From Baylisascaris procyonis (lineage: Eukaryota > Nematoda > Chromadorea > Rhabditida > Ascarididae): a stretch of 64,000 nt of DNA. Location: positions 4,193,501-4,257,500 of the forward strand of contig JAZARR010000172.1 of the NCBI GenBank assembly GCA_037389465.1, in the 5' to 3' direction. Under the pieces are notes generated by a model. It was not told the DNA's origin and made no database searches. It saw only the letters and a program-made list of their open reading frames with translations. The translations under genes and the position numbers were made by a program. Positions 40,520-53,838 of the stretch are shown here, piece by piece (positions within the stretch are counted from its first letter, which is position 1; the number at the start of each line of letters is the position of its first letter).

Positions 40520-41544
40520 ATGATCCGATTCGAAACGATTCGACTCGAATCCTTCCGATTCGGTCCGACTCGATTCCATTCGGTTCGACACGATTCGATT
40601 CGATTCGACCCGATTCGGTTCGATTTGGTCCGTTTCGATTCGGCCCGATCCGAGTCCATTCGATCGGATTCGATTCGACCCGATCCGACCCGACTCGAGC
40701 CGATTCTATTCCATCCGATTCGACCCGATTCGATACGACCCGATTCGATTCGACTCGGTCCAATCCGACTCGATCCTATCCGATTCGATTCGACCCGATC
40801 CGACCCGACTCGAGCCGATTCGATTCCATCCGATTCGACCCGATCCGACCCGATTCGGTCCAATCCGACTCGATCCTATCCGATTCGATTCGACCCGATC
40901 CGACCCGACTCGAGCCGATTCGATTCCATCCGATTCGACCCGATCCGACCCGATTCGACCCGATTCGAGCCGATTCGATTCCGTTCGGTTCGAGCCGTTC
41001 GATTCCATCCGATTCGATTCGATTCGATCCGATCCGATTCGATTCGATCCAGTTCGACCCGACTCGATTCGATTCGTTCCGGCCCTATTCGAGTCGATCG
41101 ATTCGGTCCGACTCCATTCGATTCCATTCGACTCGAACCGATCCGATTCGGTCCAATCCGATTCCATTCCATCCGATTCGACCCGATCCGACCCGATTCG
41201 ATTCGAGTTTATCCGATTCCATCAGATTCGGTTCGACCCGACTCGATTCGATTCGTTCCGACCCGATTCGAGCCGATCGATTCCATCCGATTCTATTCGA
41301 TCCGATTCGATCCGATCCGATTCGATTCGATCCAGTTCGACCCGACTCGATTCGATTCGTTCCGACCCGATTCGAGTCGATCGATACTGTCCGATTCGAT
41401 TCGATTCCATTCGATTCCATCCGATCCGATTCGGTTCGGTTCGATTTTATCCGATTCCATCAGATTCGGTTCGACCCGACCCGATTTGATTCGACCCGAT
41501 TCGACCCGACTTGATTCGATTCGGTTCGACCCATTCGATCCGAT
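40520..41544 (+). repeat. Hybrid module: start of E second part joined to module F interior
   Basis: The first roughly 145 bp match 35506 onward. From about 40665 the sequence matches the interior of module F (24467 onward, 100-bp doublet near 40858, GAGCCGTTCG near 40994). It ends with a segment like 42830-43080. It is a recombinant of 1,025 bp seen once. Confidence 0.78.
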
Positions 41545-43383
41545 ATGATCCGATTCGAAACGATTCGACTCGAATCCTTCCGATTCGGTCCGACTCGATT
41601 CCGTTCGGTTCGACACGATTCGATTCGATTCGACCCGATTCGATTCGATTTGGTCCGTTTCGATTCGGCCCGATCCGAGTCCATTCGATCAGATTCGATT
41701 CGACCCGATCCGATTCAACCCGACTCGACTCGACTCGGCCTGATTCGATTCGACCCAATCCGATTCGATTCGGCCCGATCCGACCCGATTCGAGCCGATT
41801 CGATTCCATCCGATTCGACCCGATCCGACCCGATTCGACCCGATTCGAGCCGATTCGATTCCATTCGATTCGATCCGATCCCATTCGGTTCGATTCGATT
41901 TTATCCGATTCCATCAGATTCGGTTCGACCCGACCCGATTTGATTCGACCCGATTCGACCCGATTTGATTCGATTCGGTCCGATGCGATTCGATCCAATC
42001 CGATTCCATTCCATCCGATTCGACCCGATTCGATACGACCCGATTCGGTTCGACTCGGTCCAATCCGACTCGATCCTATCCGATTCGATTCGACCCGATC
42101 CGACCCGACTCGAGCCGATTCGATTCCATCCGATTCGACCCGATCCGACCCGATTCGGTCCAATCCGACTCGATCCTATCCGATTCGATTCGACCCGATC
42201 CGACCCGACTCGAGCCGATTCGATTCCATCCGATTCGACCCGATCCGACCCGATTCGACCCGATTCGAGCCGATTCGATTCCGTTCGGTTCGAGCCGTTC
42301 GATTCCATCCGATTCGATTCGATTCGATCCGATCCGATTCGATTCGATCCAGTTCGACCCGACTCGATTCGATTCGTTCCGGCCCTATTCGAGTTGATCG
42401 ATTCGGTCCGACTCCATTCGATTCCATTCGACTCGAACCGATCCGATTCGGTCCAATCCGATTCCATTCCATCCGATTCGACCCGACTCGATACGACCCG
42501 ATTCGATTCGACTCGGTCCAATCCGACTCGATCCTATCCGATTCGATTCGACCCGATTCGAGCCGATTCGGTTCCATCCGATTCGACCCGATCCGACCCG
42601 ATTCGATTCGAGTTTATCCGATTCCATCAGATTCGGTTCGACCCGACCCGATTTGATTCGACCCGATTCGACCCGATTTGATTCGATTCGGTCCGATGCG
42701 ATTCGATCCAATCCGATTCCATTCCATCCGATTCGACTCGATTCGATACGACCCGATTCGATTCGACTCGGTCCAATCCGACTCGATCCTATCCGATTCG
42801 ATTCGACCCGATTCGACCCGACTCGATTCGATTCGTTCCGACCCGATTCGAGCCGATCGATTCCATCCGATTCTATTCGATCCGATTCGATCCGATCCGA
42901 TTCGATTCGATCCAGTTCGACCCGACTCGATTCGATTCGTTCCGACCCGATTCGAGTCGATCGATACTGTCCGATTCGATTCGATTCCATTCGATTCCAT
43001 CCGATCCGATTCGGTTCGGTTCGATTTTATCCGATTCCATCAGATTCGGTTCGACCCGACCCGATTTGATTCGACCCGATTCGATCCGACTCGATTCGAT
43101 TCGTTCCGACCCGATTCGAGCCGATCGATTCCATCCGATTCTATTCGACCCGATTCGACCCGATCCGATTCGATTCGGCCCGATCCGACCCGATTCGAGC
43201 CGATTCGATTCCATCCGATTCGACCCGATTCGATACGACCCGATTCGATTCGACTCGGTCCAATCCGACTCGATCCTATCCGATCCGATTCGACGCGATT
43301 CGATCCGACTCGATTCGATTCGTTCCGACCCGATTCGAGCCGATCGATTCCATCCGATTCGGTTCGACCCGATTCGATCCGAT
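41545..43383 (+). repeat. Module F, copy 2 (1,839 bp)
   Basis: Matches F1 at offset 17539 and F3b at offset 12294, having exactly the same length as F3b. Contains the 100-bp doublet at 42058/42158 and GAGCCGTTCG near 42294. A private GAGTTGATCG near 42391 replaces GAGTCGATCG. Confidence 0.87.
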
Positions 43384-45501
43384 ATGATCCGATTCGAAAC
43401 GATTCGACTCGAATCCTTCCGATTCGGTCCGACTCGATTCCATTCGGTTCGACACGATTCGATTCGATTCGACCCGATTCGGTTCGATTTGGTCCGTTTC
43501 GATTCGGCCCGATCCGATTCCATTCGATCAGATTCGATTCGACCCGATCCGATTCAACCCGACTCGACTCGACTCGGCCTGATTCGATTCGACCCAATCC
43601 GATTCGATTCGGCCCGATCCGACCCGATTCGAGCCGATTCGGTTCCATCCGATTCGACCCGATCCGACCCGACTCGACCCGATTCGAGCCGATTCGATTC
43701 CATTCGATTCGATCCGATCCCATTCGGTTCGATTCGATTTTATCCGATTCCATCAGATTCGGTTCGACCCGACCCGATTTGATTCGACCCGATTCGACCC
43801 GATTTGATTCGATTCGGTCCGATGCGATTCGATCCAATCCGATTCCATTCCATCCGATTCGACCCGATTCGATACGACCCGATTCGATTCGACTCGGTCC
43901 AATCCGACCCGATTCTATCCGATTCGATTCGACCCGATCCCATTCGGTTCGTTTCGATTTGATCCGATTCGATCCGATTCGGTCCGATTCGATTCGATCC
44001 AGTTCGACCGGACTCGATTCGATTCGTTCCGGACCTATTCGAGTCGATCGACTCGGTCCGACTCGATTCGATTCCATTCGACTCGATCCGATCCGATTCG
44101 GTTCGATTCGATTTGATCCGATTTCGTCCGATTCGGTTCGACCCGATCCGATTCGATTCGACCCGATTCGACCCGATTTGATTCGATTCGGTTCGATCCA
44201 TTCGACCCGATTCGGTTCGATCCGATTCGATCCGATCCGAATCCAATCGGTCCAGTTCGACCCCATTCGATTCGGCCCGATTCGATTCGATTCGATTCGA
44301 TTCGGCCCGACTCGGTCCGATTCGATCCGATCCGATTCCATCCGATTCGACTCGATTCGATCCGATCCGATTCAACCCGACTCGACTCGACTCGGTCTGA
44401 CTCGATTCGACCCGATCCGACTCGATTCGGCCCGATCCGACCCGATTCGAGCCGATTCGATTCCATCCGATTCGACCCGATTCGATACGACCCGATTCGA
44501 TTCGACTCGGTCCAATCCGACTCGATCCTATCCGATCCGATTCGACGCGATTCGATCCGACTCGATTCGATTCGTTCCGACCCGATTCGAGCCGATCGAT
44601 TCCATCCGATTCGGTTCGACCCGATTCGATCCGATATGATCCGATTCGAAACGATTCGACTCGAATCCTTCCGATTCGGTCCGACTCGATTCCATTCGGT
44701 TCGACACGATTCGATTCGATTCGACCCGATTCGGTTCGATTTGGTCCGTTTCGATTCGGCCCGATCCGATTCCATTCGATCAGATTCGATTCGACCCGAT
44801 CCGATTCAACCCGACTCGACTCGACTCGGCCTGATTCGATTCGACCCAATCCGATTCGATTCGGCCCGATCCGACCCGATTCGAGCCGATTCGGTTCCAT
44901 CCGATTCGACCCGATCCGACCCGACTCGACCCGATTCGAGCCGATTCGATTCCATTCGATTCGATCCGATCCCATTCGGTTCGATTCGATTTTATCCGAT
45001 TCCATCAGATTCGGTTCGACCCGACCCGATTTGATTCGACCCGATTCGACCCGATTTGATTCGATTCGGTCCGATGCGATTCGATCCAATCCGATTCCAT
45101 TCCATCCGATTCGACCCGATTCGATACGACCCGATTCGATTCGACTCGGTCCAATCCGACCCGATTCTATCCGATTCGATTCGACCCGATCCGACCCGAC
45201 TCGAGCCGATTCGTTTCGACCCGATTCGAGCCGATCGATTCCATCCGATTCTATTCGATCCGATTCGATCAGATCCGATTCGATTCGATCCAGTTCGACC
45301 CGACTCGATTCGATTCGTTCCGACCCGATTCGAGTCGATCGATACTGTCGATTCGATTCGACTCCATTCGATTCGATCCGATCCGATTCGGTTCGATTCG
45401 ATTTTACCCGATTCCATCAGATTCGGTTCGACCCGACCCGATTTGATTCGACCCGATTCGACCCGATTTGATTCGATTCGGTTCGACCCATTCGACCCGA
45501 T
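43384..45501 (+). repeat. Module E, copy 4 (1,252 + 866 bp)
   Basis: Landmarks at 43384, 44636 and 45502. The second part is one base shorter because of a lost C near 45349 (TACTGTCGATT), the same change as in the 1,319-bp units. Near 44180 it reads GATTCGATTCGG where the other E copies read GATTCTATTCGG. Confidence 0.87.
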
Positions 45502-45955
45502 ATGATCCGATTCGAAACGATTCGACTCCAATCCTTCCGATTCGGTCCGACTCGATTCCATTCGGTTCGACACGATTCGATTCGATTCGACCCGATTCGA
45601 TTCGATTTGGTCCGTTTCGATTTGGCCCGATCCGATTCCATTCGATCAGATTCGATTCGACCCGATCCGATTCAACCCGACTCGACTCGACTCGGCCTGA
45701 TTCGATTCGACCCAATCCGATTCGATTCGGCGCGATCCGACCCGATTCGAGCCGATTCGGTCCCATCCGATTCGACCCGATCCGACCCGATTCGACCCGA
45801 TTCGAGCCGATTCGATTCCATTCGATTCGATCCGATCCCATTCGGTTCGATTCGATTTTATCCGATTCCATCAGATTCGGTTCGACCCGACCCGATTTCA
45901 TTCGACCCGATTCGACCCGATTTGATTCGATTCGGTTCGACCCATTCGATCCGAT
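45502..45955 (+). repeat. Module M, 454 bp
   Basis: Same as 36373-36826 with single-base differences such as GGCGCGATCCGACCC near 45733. Lies between E4 and a truncated D. Confidence 0.86.
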
Positions 45956-46711
45956 ATGATCCGATTCGAAACGATTCGACTCGAATCCTTCCGATTCGGT
46001 CCGACTCGATTCTATTCGGTACGACACGATTCGATTCGATTCGACGCGATTCGATTCGATTTGGTCCGTTTCGATTCGGCCCGATCCGATTCCATTGGAT
46101 CAGATTCGATTCGACCCGATACGATTTAACCCGACTCGACTCGACTCGGCCTGATTCGATTCGACCCAATCCGATTCGATTCGGCCCGATCCGACCCGAT
46201 TCGAGCCGATTCGGTTCGACCCGATTCGAGCCGATCGATTCCATCCGATTCGATCCGATCCCATTCGGTTCGATTCGATTTTATCCGATTCCATCAGATT
46301 CGGTTCGACCCGACCCGATTTGATTCGACCCGATTCGACCCGATTTGATTCGATTCGGTCCGATGCGATTCGATCCAATCCGATTCGATTCGACCCGATC
46401 CGACCCGACTCGAGCCGATTCGTTTCGACCCGATTCGAGCCGATCGATTCCATCCGATTCTATTCGATCCGATTCGATCAGATCCGATTCGATTCGATCC
46501 AGTTCGACCCGACTCGATTCGATTCGTTCCGACCCGATTCGAGTCGATCGATACTGTCCGATTCGATTCGACTCCATTCGATTCGATCCGATCCGATTCG
46601 GTTCGATTCGATTTTACCCGATTCCATCAGATTCGGTTCGACCCGACCCGATTTGATTCGACCCGATTCGACCCGATTTGATTCGATTCGGTTCGACCCA
46701 TTCGACCCGAT
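45956..46711 (+). repeat. Module D, truncated, joined to end of E
   Basis: Starts like D with CCATTGGATCAGATTCG near 46091 and GATACGATTTAACCC. After about 46215 it jumps to short pieces resembling the ends of F and E, then a segment matching 27770-28078 or 36060-36372. At 756 bp it is well short of a full D. It is evidence of a deletion or exchange that created a second M directly after it. Confidence 0.75.
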
Positions 46712-47165
46712 ATGATCCGATTCGAAACGATTCGACTCCAATCCTTCCGATTCGGTCCGACTCGATTCCATTCGGTTCGACACGATTCGATTCGATTCGA
46801 CCCGATTCGATTCGATTTGGTCCGTTTCGATTTGGCCCGATCCGATTCCATTCGATCAGATTCGATTCGACCCGATCCGATTCAACCCGACTCGACTCGA
46901 CTCGGCCTGATTCGATTCGACCCAATCCGATTCGATTCGGCGCGATCCGGCCCGATTCGAGCCGATTCGGTCCCATCCGATTCGACCCGATCCGACCCGA
47001 TTCGACCCGATTCGAGCCGATTCGATTCCATTCGATTCGATCCGATCCCATTCGGTTCGATTCGATTTTATCCGATTCCATCAGATTCGGTTCGACCCGA
47101 CCCGATTTCATTCGACCCGATTCGACCCGATTTGATTCGATTCGGTTCGACCCATTCGATCCGAT
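46712..47165 (+). repeat. Module M, 454 bp (second in tandem position)
   Basis: Same as 36373-36826 at offset 10339 and 1,210 bp after the previous M. Followed directly by a long D, restoring the order M-D. Confidence 0.86.
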
Positions 47166-49662
47166 ATGATCCGATTCGAAACGATTCGACTCGAATCCTT
47201 CCGATTCGGTCCGACTCGATTCTATTCGGTACGACACGATTCGATTCGATTCGACGCGATTCGATTCGATTTGGTCCGTTTCGATTCGGCCCGATCCGAT
47301 TCCATTGGATCAGATTCGATTCGACCCGATACGATTTAACCCGACTCGACTCGACTCGGCCTGATTCGATTCGACCCAATCCGATTCGATTCGGCCCGAT
47401 CCGACCCGATCCGACCCGATTCGACCCGATTCGAGCCGATTCGATTCCATTCGATTCGATCCGATCCCATTCGGTTCGATTCGAGTTTATCCGATTCCAT
47501 CAGATTCGGTTCGACCCGACCCGATTTGATTCGACCCGATTCGACCCGATTTGATTCGATTCGGTCCGATGCGATTCGATCCAATCCGATTCCATTCCAT
47601 CCGATTCGACTCGATTCGATACGACCTGATTCGATTCGATCCAGTTCGACCCGACTCGATTCGATTCGTTCCGGCCCTATTGGAGTCGATCGATTCGGTC
47701 CGACTCGATTCGATTCCATTCGACTCGAACCGATCCGATTCGATCCAATCCGATTCCATTCCGTCCGATTCGACCCGATTCGATACGACCCGATTCGATT
47801 CGACTCGGCCCAATCCGACTCGATCCTATCCGATTCGATTCGACCCGATTCGATCCGACTCGATTCGATTCGTTCCGACCCGATTCGAGCCGATCGATTC
47901 CATCCGATTCGATTCGATCCGATTCGATCCGATCCGATTCGATTCGATCCAGTTCGACCCGACTCGATTCGATTCGTTCCGACCCGATCCGAGTCGATCG
48001 ATACTGTCCGATTCGATTCGATTCCATTCGATTCGATCCGATCCGATTCGGTTCGATTCGATTTTATCCGATTCCATCAGATTCGGTTCGACCCGACCCG
48101 ATTTGATTCGACCCGATTCGACCCGATTTGATTCGATTCGGTTCGACCCATTCGATCCGATATGATCCGATTCGAAACGATTCGACTCGAATCCTTCCGA
48201 TTCGGTCCGACTCGATTCCATTCGGTTCGACACGATTCGATTCGATTCGACCCGATTCGATTCGATTTGGTCCGTTTCGATTCGGCCCGATCCGATTCCA
48301 TTCGATCAGATTCGATTCGACCCGATCCGATTCAACCCGACTCGACCCGACTCGGCCTGATTCGATTCGACCCAATCCGATTCGATTCGGCCCGATCCGA
48401 CCCGATTCGAGCCGATTCGGTTCCATCCGATCCGACCCGATCCGACCCGATTCGACCCGATTCGAGCCGATTCGATTCCATTCGATTCGATCCGATCCCA
48501 TTCGGTTCGATTCGATTTTATCCGATTCCATCAGATTCGGTTCGACCCGACCCGATTTGATTCGACCCGATTCGACCCGATTTGATTCGATTCGGTCCGA
48601 TGCGATTCGATCCAATCCGATTCTATTCCATCCGATTCGACCCGATTCGATACGACCCGATTCGATTCGACTCGGTCCAATCCGACTCGATCCTATCCGA
48701 TTCGATTCGACCCGATCCGACCCGACTCGAGCCGATTCGATTCCATCCGATTCGACTCGATCCGACCCGATTCGGTCCAATCCGACTCGATCCTATCCGA
48801 TTCGATTCGACCCGATCCGACCCGACTCGAGCCGATTCGATTCCATCCGATTCGACCCGATCCGACCCGATTCGACCCGATTCGAGCCGATTCGATTCCG
48901 TTCGGTTCGAGCCGTTCGATTCCATCCGATTCGATTCGATTCGATCCGATCCGATTCGATTCGATCCAGTTCGACCCGACTCGATTCGATTCGTTCCGGC
49001 CCTATTCGAGTCGATCGATTCGGTCCGACTCCATTCGATTCCATTCGACTCGAACCAATCCGATTCGGTCCAATCCGATTCCATTCCATCCGATTCGACC
49101 CGACTCGATACGACCCGATTCGATTCGACTCGGTCCAATCCGACTCGATCCTATCCGATTCGATTCGACCCGATTCGAGCCGATTCGATTCGATTCGTTC
49201 CGACCCGATTCGAGCCGATCGATTCCATCCGATTCGATTCGATCCGATTCGACCCGATCCGACCCGATTCGATTCGAGTTTGTCCGATTCCATCAGATTC
49301 GGTTCGACCCGACCCGATTTGATCCGACCCGATTCGACCCGATTCGAGCCGATTCGATTCCATTCGCTTCGATCCGATCCCATTCGGTTCGATTCGATTT
49401 TATCCGATTCCATCAGATTCGGTTCGACCCGACCCGATTTGATTCGACCCGATTCGACCCGATTTGATTCGATTCGGTCCGATGCGATTCGATCCAATCC
49501 GATTCCATTCCATCCGATTCGACCAGATTCGATACGACCCGATTCGATTCGACTCGGTCCAATCCGACTCGATCCTATCCGATTCGATTCGACCCGATCC
49601 GACCCGACTCGAGCCGATTCGGTTCCATCCGATTCGACCCGATCCGACCCATTCGATCCGAT
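47166..49662 (+). repeat. Module D, copy 3
   Basis: Matches D4 at offset 11085, changing to 11119 after a deletion of about 34 bp near 47400, then 11118. Landmark at 48162. CCATTGGATCAG near 47303, CCGGCCC near 47671 and 48996, GAGCCGTTCG near 48909. Confidence 0.87.
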
Positions 49663-52099
49663 ATGATCCGATTCGAAACGATTCGACTCGAATCCTTCCG
49701 ATTCGGTCCGACTCGATTCCATTCGGTTCGACACGATTCGATTCGATTCGACCCGATTCGATTCGATTTGGTCCGTTTCGATTCGGCCCGATCCGATTCC
49801 ATTCGATCAGATTCGATTCGACCCGATCCGATTTAACCCGACTCGACTCGACTCGGCCTGATTCGATTCGACCCAATCCGATTCGATTCGGCCCGATCCG
49901 ACCCGATTCGAGCCGATTCGATTCCATTCGATTCGATCCGATCCCATTCGGTTCGATTCGAGTTTATCCGATTCCATCAGATTCGCTTCGACCCGACCCG
50001 ATTTGATTCGACCCGATTCGACCCGATTTGATTCGATTCGGTCCGATGCGATTCGATCCAATCCGATTCCATTCCATCCGATTCGACTCGATTCGATACG
50101 ACCCGATTCGATTCGATCCAGTTCGGTCCGACTCGATTCGATTCCATTCGACTCGAACCGATCCGATTCGATCCAATCCGATTCCATTCCGTCCGATTCG
50201 ACCCGATTCGATACGACCCGATTCGATTCGACTCGGCCCAATCCGACTCGATCCTATCCGATTCGATTCGACCCGATTCGATCCGACTCGATTCGATTCG
50301 TTCCGACCCGATTCGAGCCGATCGATTCCATCCGATTCGATTCGATCCGATTCGATCCGATCCGATTCGATTCGATCCAGTTCGACCCGACTCGATTCGA
50401 TTCGTTCCGACCCGATCCGAGTCGATCGATACTGTCCGATTCGATTCGATTCCATTCGATTCGATCCGATCCGATTCGGTTCGATTCGATTTTATCCGAT
50501 TCCATCAGATTCGGTTCGACCCGACCCGATTTGATTCGACCCGATTCGACCCGACTTGATTCGATTCGGTTCGACCCATTCGATCCGATATGATCCGATT
50601 CGAAACGATTCGACTCGAATCCTTCCGATTCGGTCCGACTCGATTCCATTCGGTTCGACACGATTCGACTCGATTCGACCCGATTCGATTCGATTTGGTC
50701 CGTTTCGATTCGGCCCGATCCGATTCAACCCGACTCGACTCGACTCGGCCTGATTCGATTCGACCCAATCCGATTCGATTCGGCCCGATCCGACCCGATT
50801 CGAGCCGATTCGGTTCCATCCGATTCGACCCGATCCGACCCGATTCGACCCGATTCGAGCCGATTCGATTCCATTCGATTCGATCCGATCCCATTCGGTT
50901 CGATTCGATTTTATCCGATTCCATCAGATTCGGTTCGACCCGACCCGATTTGATTCGACCCGATTCGACCCGATTTGATTCGATTCGGTCCGATGCGATT
51001 CGATCCAATCCGATTCTATTCCATCCGATTCGACCCGATTCGATACGACCCGATTCGATTCGACTCGGTCCAATCCGACTCGATCCTATCCGATTCGATT
51101 CGACCCGATCCGACCCGACTCGAGCCGATTCGATTCCATCCGATTCGACCCGATCCGACCCGATTCGGTCCAATCCGACTCGATCCTATCCGATTCGATT
51201 CGACCCGATCCGACCCGACTCGAGCCGATTCGATTCCATCCGATTCGACCCGATCCGACCCGATTCGACCCGATTCGAGCCGATTCGATTCCGTTCGGTT
51301 CGAGCCGTTCGATTCCATCCGATTCGATTCGATTCGATCCGATCCGATTCGATTCGATCCAGTTCGACCCGACTCGATTCGATTCGTTCCGGCCCTATTC
51401 GAGTCGATCGATTCGGTCCGACTCCATTCGATTCCATTCGACTCGAACCGATCCGATTCGGTCCAATCCGATTCCATTCCATCCGATTCGACCCGACTCG
51501 ATACGACCCGATTCGATTCGACTCGGTCCAATCCGACTCGATCCTATCCGATTCGATTCGACCCGATTCGAGCCGATTCGGTTCCATCCGATTCGACCCG
51601 ATCCGACCCGATTCGATTCGAGTTTATCCGATTCCATCAGATTCGGTTCGACCCGACCCGATTTGATTCGACCCGATTCGACCCGATTTGATTCGATTCG
51701 GTCCGATGCGATTCGATCCAATCCGATTCTATTCCATCCGATTCGACCCGATTCGATACGACCCGATTCGATTCGACTCGGTCCAATCCGACTCGATCCT
51801 ATCCGATTCGTTCCGACCCGATTCGAGCCGATCGATTCCATCCGATTCTATTCGATCCGATTCGATCCGATCCGATTCGATTCGATCCAGTTCGACCCGA
51901 CTCGATTCGATTCGTTCCGACCCGATTCGAGTCGATCGATACTGTCCGATTCGATTCGATTCCATTCGATTCCATCCGATCCGATTCGGTTCGGTTCGAT
52001 TTTATCCGATTCCATCAGATTCGGTTCGACCCGACCCGATTTGATTCGACCCGATTCGACCCGACTTGATTCGATTCGGTTCGACCCATTCGATCCGAT
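49663..52099 (+). repeat. Module G, copy 1
   Basis: Landmarks at 49663 and 50590. Takes the place that E occupies after D1 and D2. Matches G2 at offset 11118, then 11167 after a 49-bp deletion near 50125 and 11047-11072 towards its end. Its second half holds the 100-bp doublet and GAGCCGTTCG typical of F, so G is probably an E-less recombinant of D and F material. Confidence 0.8.
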
Positions 52100-53838
52100 A
52101 TGATCCGATTCGAAACGATTCGACTCGAATCCTTCCGATTCGGTCCGACTCGATTCCGTTCGGTTCGACACGATTCGATTCGATTCGACCCGATTCGATT
52201 CGATTTGGTCCGTTTCGATTCGGCCCGATCCGAGTCCATTCGATCAGATTCGATTCGACCCGGTCCGATTCAACCCGACTCGGCTCGACTCGGCCTGATT
52301 CGATTCGACCCAATCCGATTCGATTCGGCCCGATCCGACCCGATTCGAGCCGATTCGATTCCATCCGATTCGACCCGATCCGACCCGATTCGACCCGATT
52401 CGAGCCGATTCGATTCCATTCGATTCGATCCGACCCCATTCGGTTCGATTCGATTTTATCCGATTCCATCAGATTCGGTTCGACCCGACCCGATTTGATT
52501 CGACCCGATTCGACCCGATTTGATTCGATTCGGTCCGATGCGATTCGATCCAATCCGATTCCATTCCATCCGATTCGACCCGATTCGATACGACCCGATT
52601 CGGTTCGACTCGGTCCAATCCGACTCGATCCTATCCGATTCGATTCGACCCGATCCGACCCGACTCGAGCCGATTCGATTCCATCCGATTCGACCCGATC
52701 CGACCCGATTCGACCCGATTCGAGCCGATTCGATTCCGTTCGGTTCGATCCGTTCGATTCCATCCGATTCGATTCGATTCGATCCGATCCGATTCGATTC
52801 GATCCAGTTCGACCCGACTCGATTCGATTCGTTCCGGCCCTATTCGAGTCGATCGATTCGGTCCGACTCCATTCGATTCCATTCGACTCGAACCGATCCG
52901 ATTCGGTCCAATCCGATTCCATTCCATCCGATTCGACCCGACTCGATACGACCCGATTCGATTCGACTCGGTCCAATCCGACTCGATCCTATCCGATTCG
53001 ATTCGACCCGATTCGAGCCGATTCGGTTCCATCCGATTCGACCCGATCCGACCCGATTCGATTCGAGTTTATCCGATTCCATCAGATTCGGTTCGACCCG
53101 ACCCGATTTGATTCGACCCGATTCGACCCGATTTGATTCGATTCGGTCCGATGCGATTCGATCCAATCCGATTCCATTCCATCCGATTCGACTCGATTCG
53201 ATACGACCCGATTCGATTCGACTCGGTCCAATCCGACTCGATCCTATCCGATTCGATTCGACCCGATTCGACCCGACTCGATTCGATTCGTTCCGACCCG
53301 ATTCGAGCCGATCGATTCCATCCGATTCGATTCGATCCGATTCGATCCGATCCGATTCGATTCGATCCAGTTCGACCCGACTCGATTCGATTCGTTCCGA
53401 CCCGATTCGAGTCGATCGATACTGTCCGATTCGATTCGATTCCATTCGATTCCATCCGATCCGATTCGGTTCGGTTCGATTTTATCCGATTCCATCAGAT
53501 TCGGTTCGACCCGACCCGATTTGATTCGACCCGATTCGATCCGACTCGATTCGATTCGTTCCGACCCGATTCGAGCCGATCGATTCCATCCGATTCTATT
53601 CGACCCGATTCGACCCGATCCGATTCGATTCGGCCCGATCCGACCCGATTCGAGCCGATTCGATTCCATCCGATTCGACCCGATTCGATACGACCCGATT
53701 CGATTCGACTCGGTCCAATCCGACTCGATCCGATCCGATCCGATTCGACGCGATTCGATCCGACTCGATTCGATTCGTTCCGACCCGATTCGAGCCGATC
53801 GATTCCATCCGATTCGGTTCGACCCGATTCGATCCGAT
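52100..53838 (+). repeat. Module F, copy 3a (1,739 bp)
   Basis: Matches F2 at offset 10555 near its start and 10455 near 53133. It lacks one member of the 100-bp doublet, which accounts for the difference. Near 52749 it reads GATCCGTTCG where the others read GAGCCGTTCG. It stands in tandem with F3b. Confidence 0.83.
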
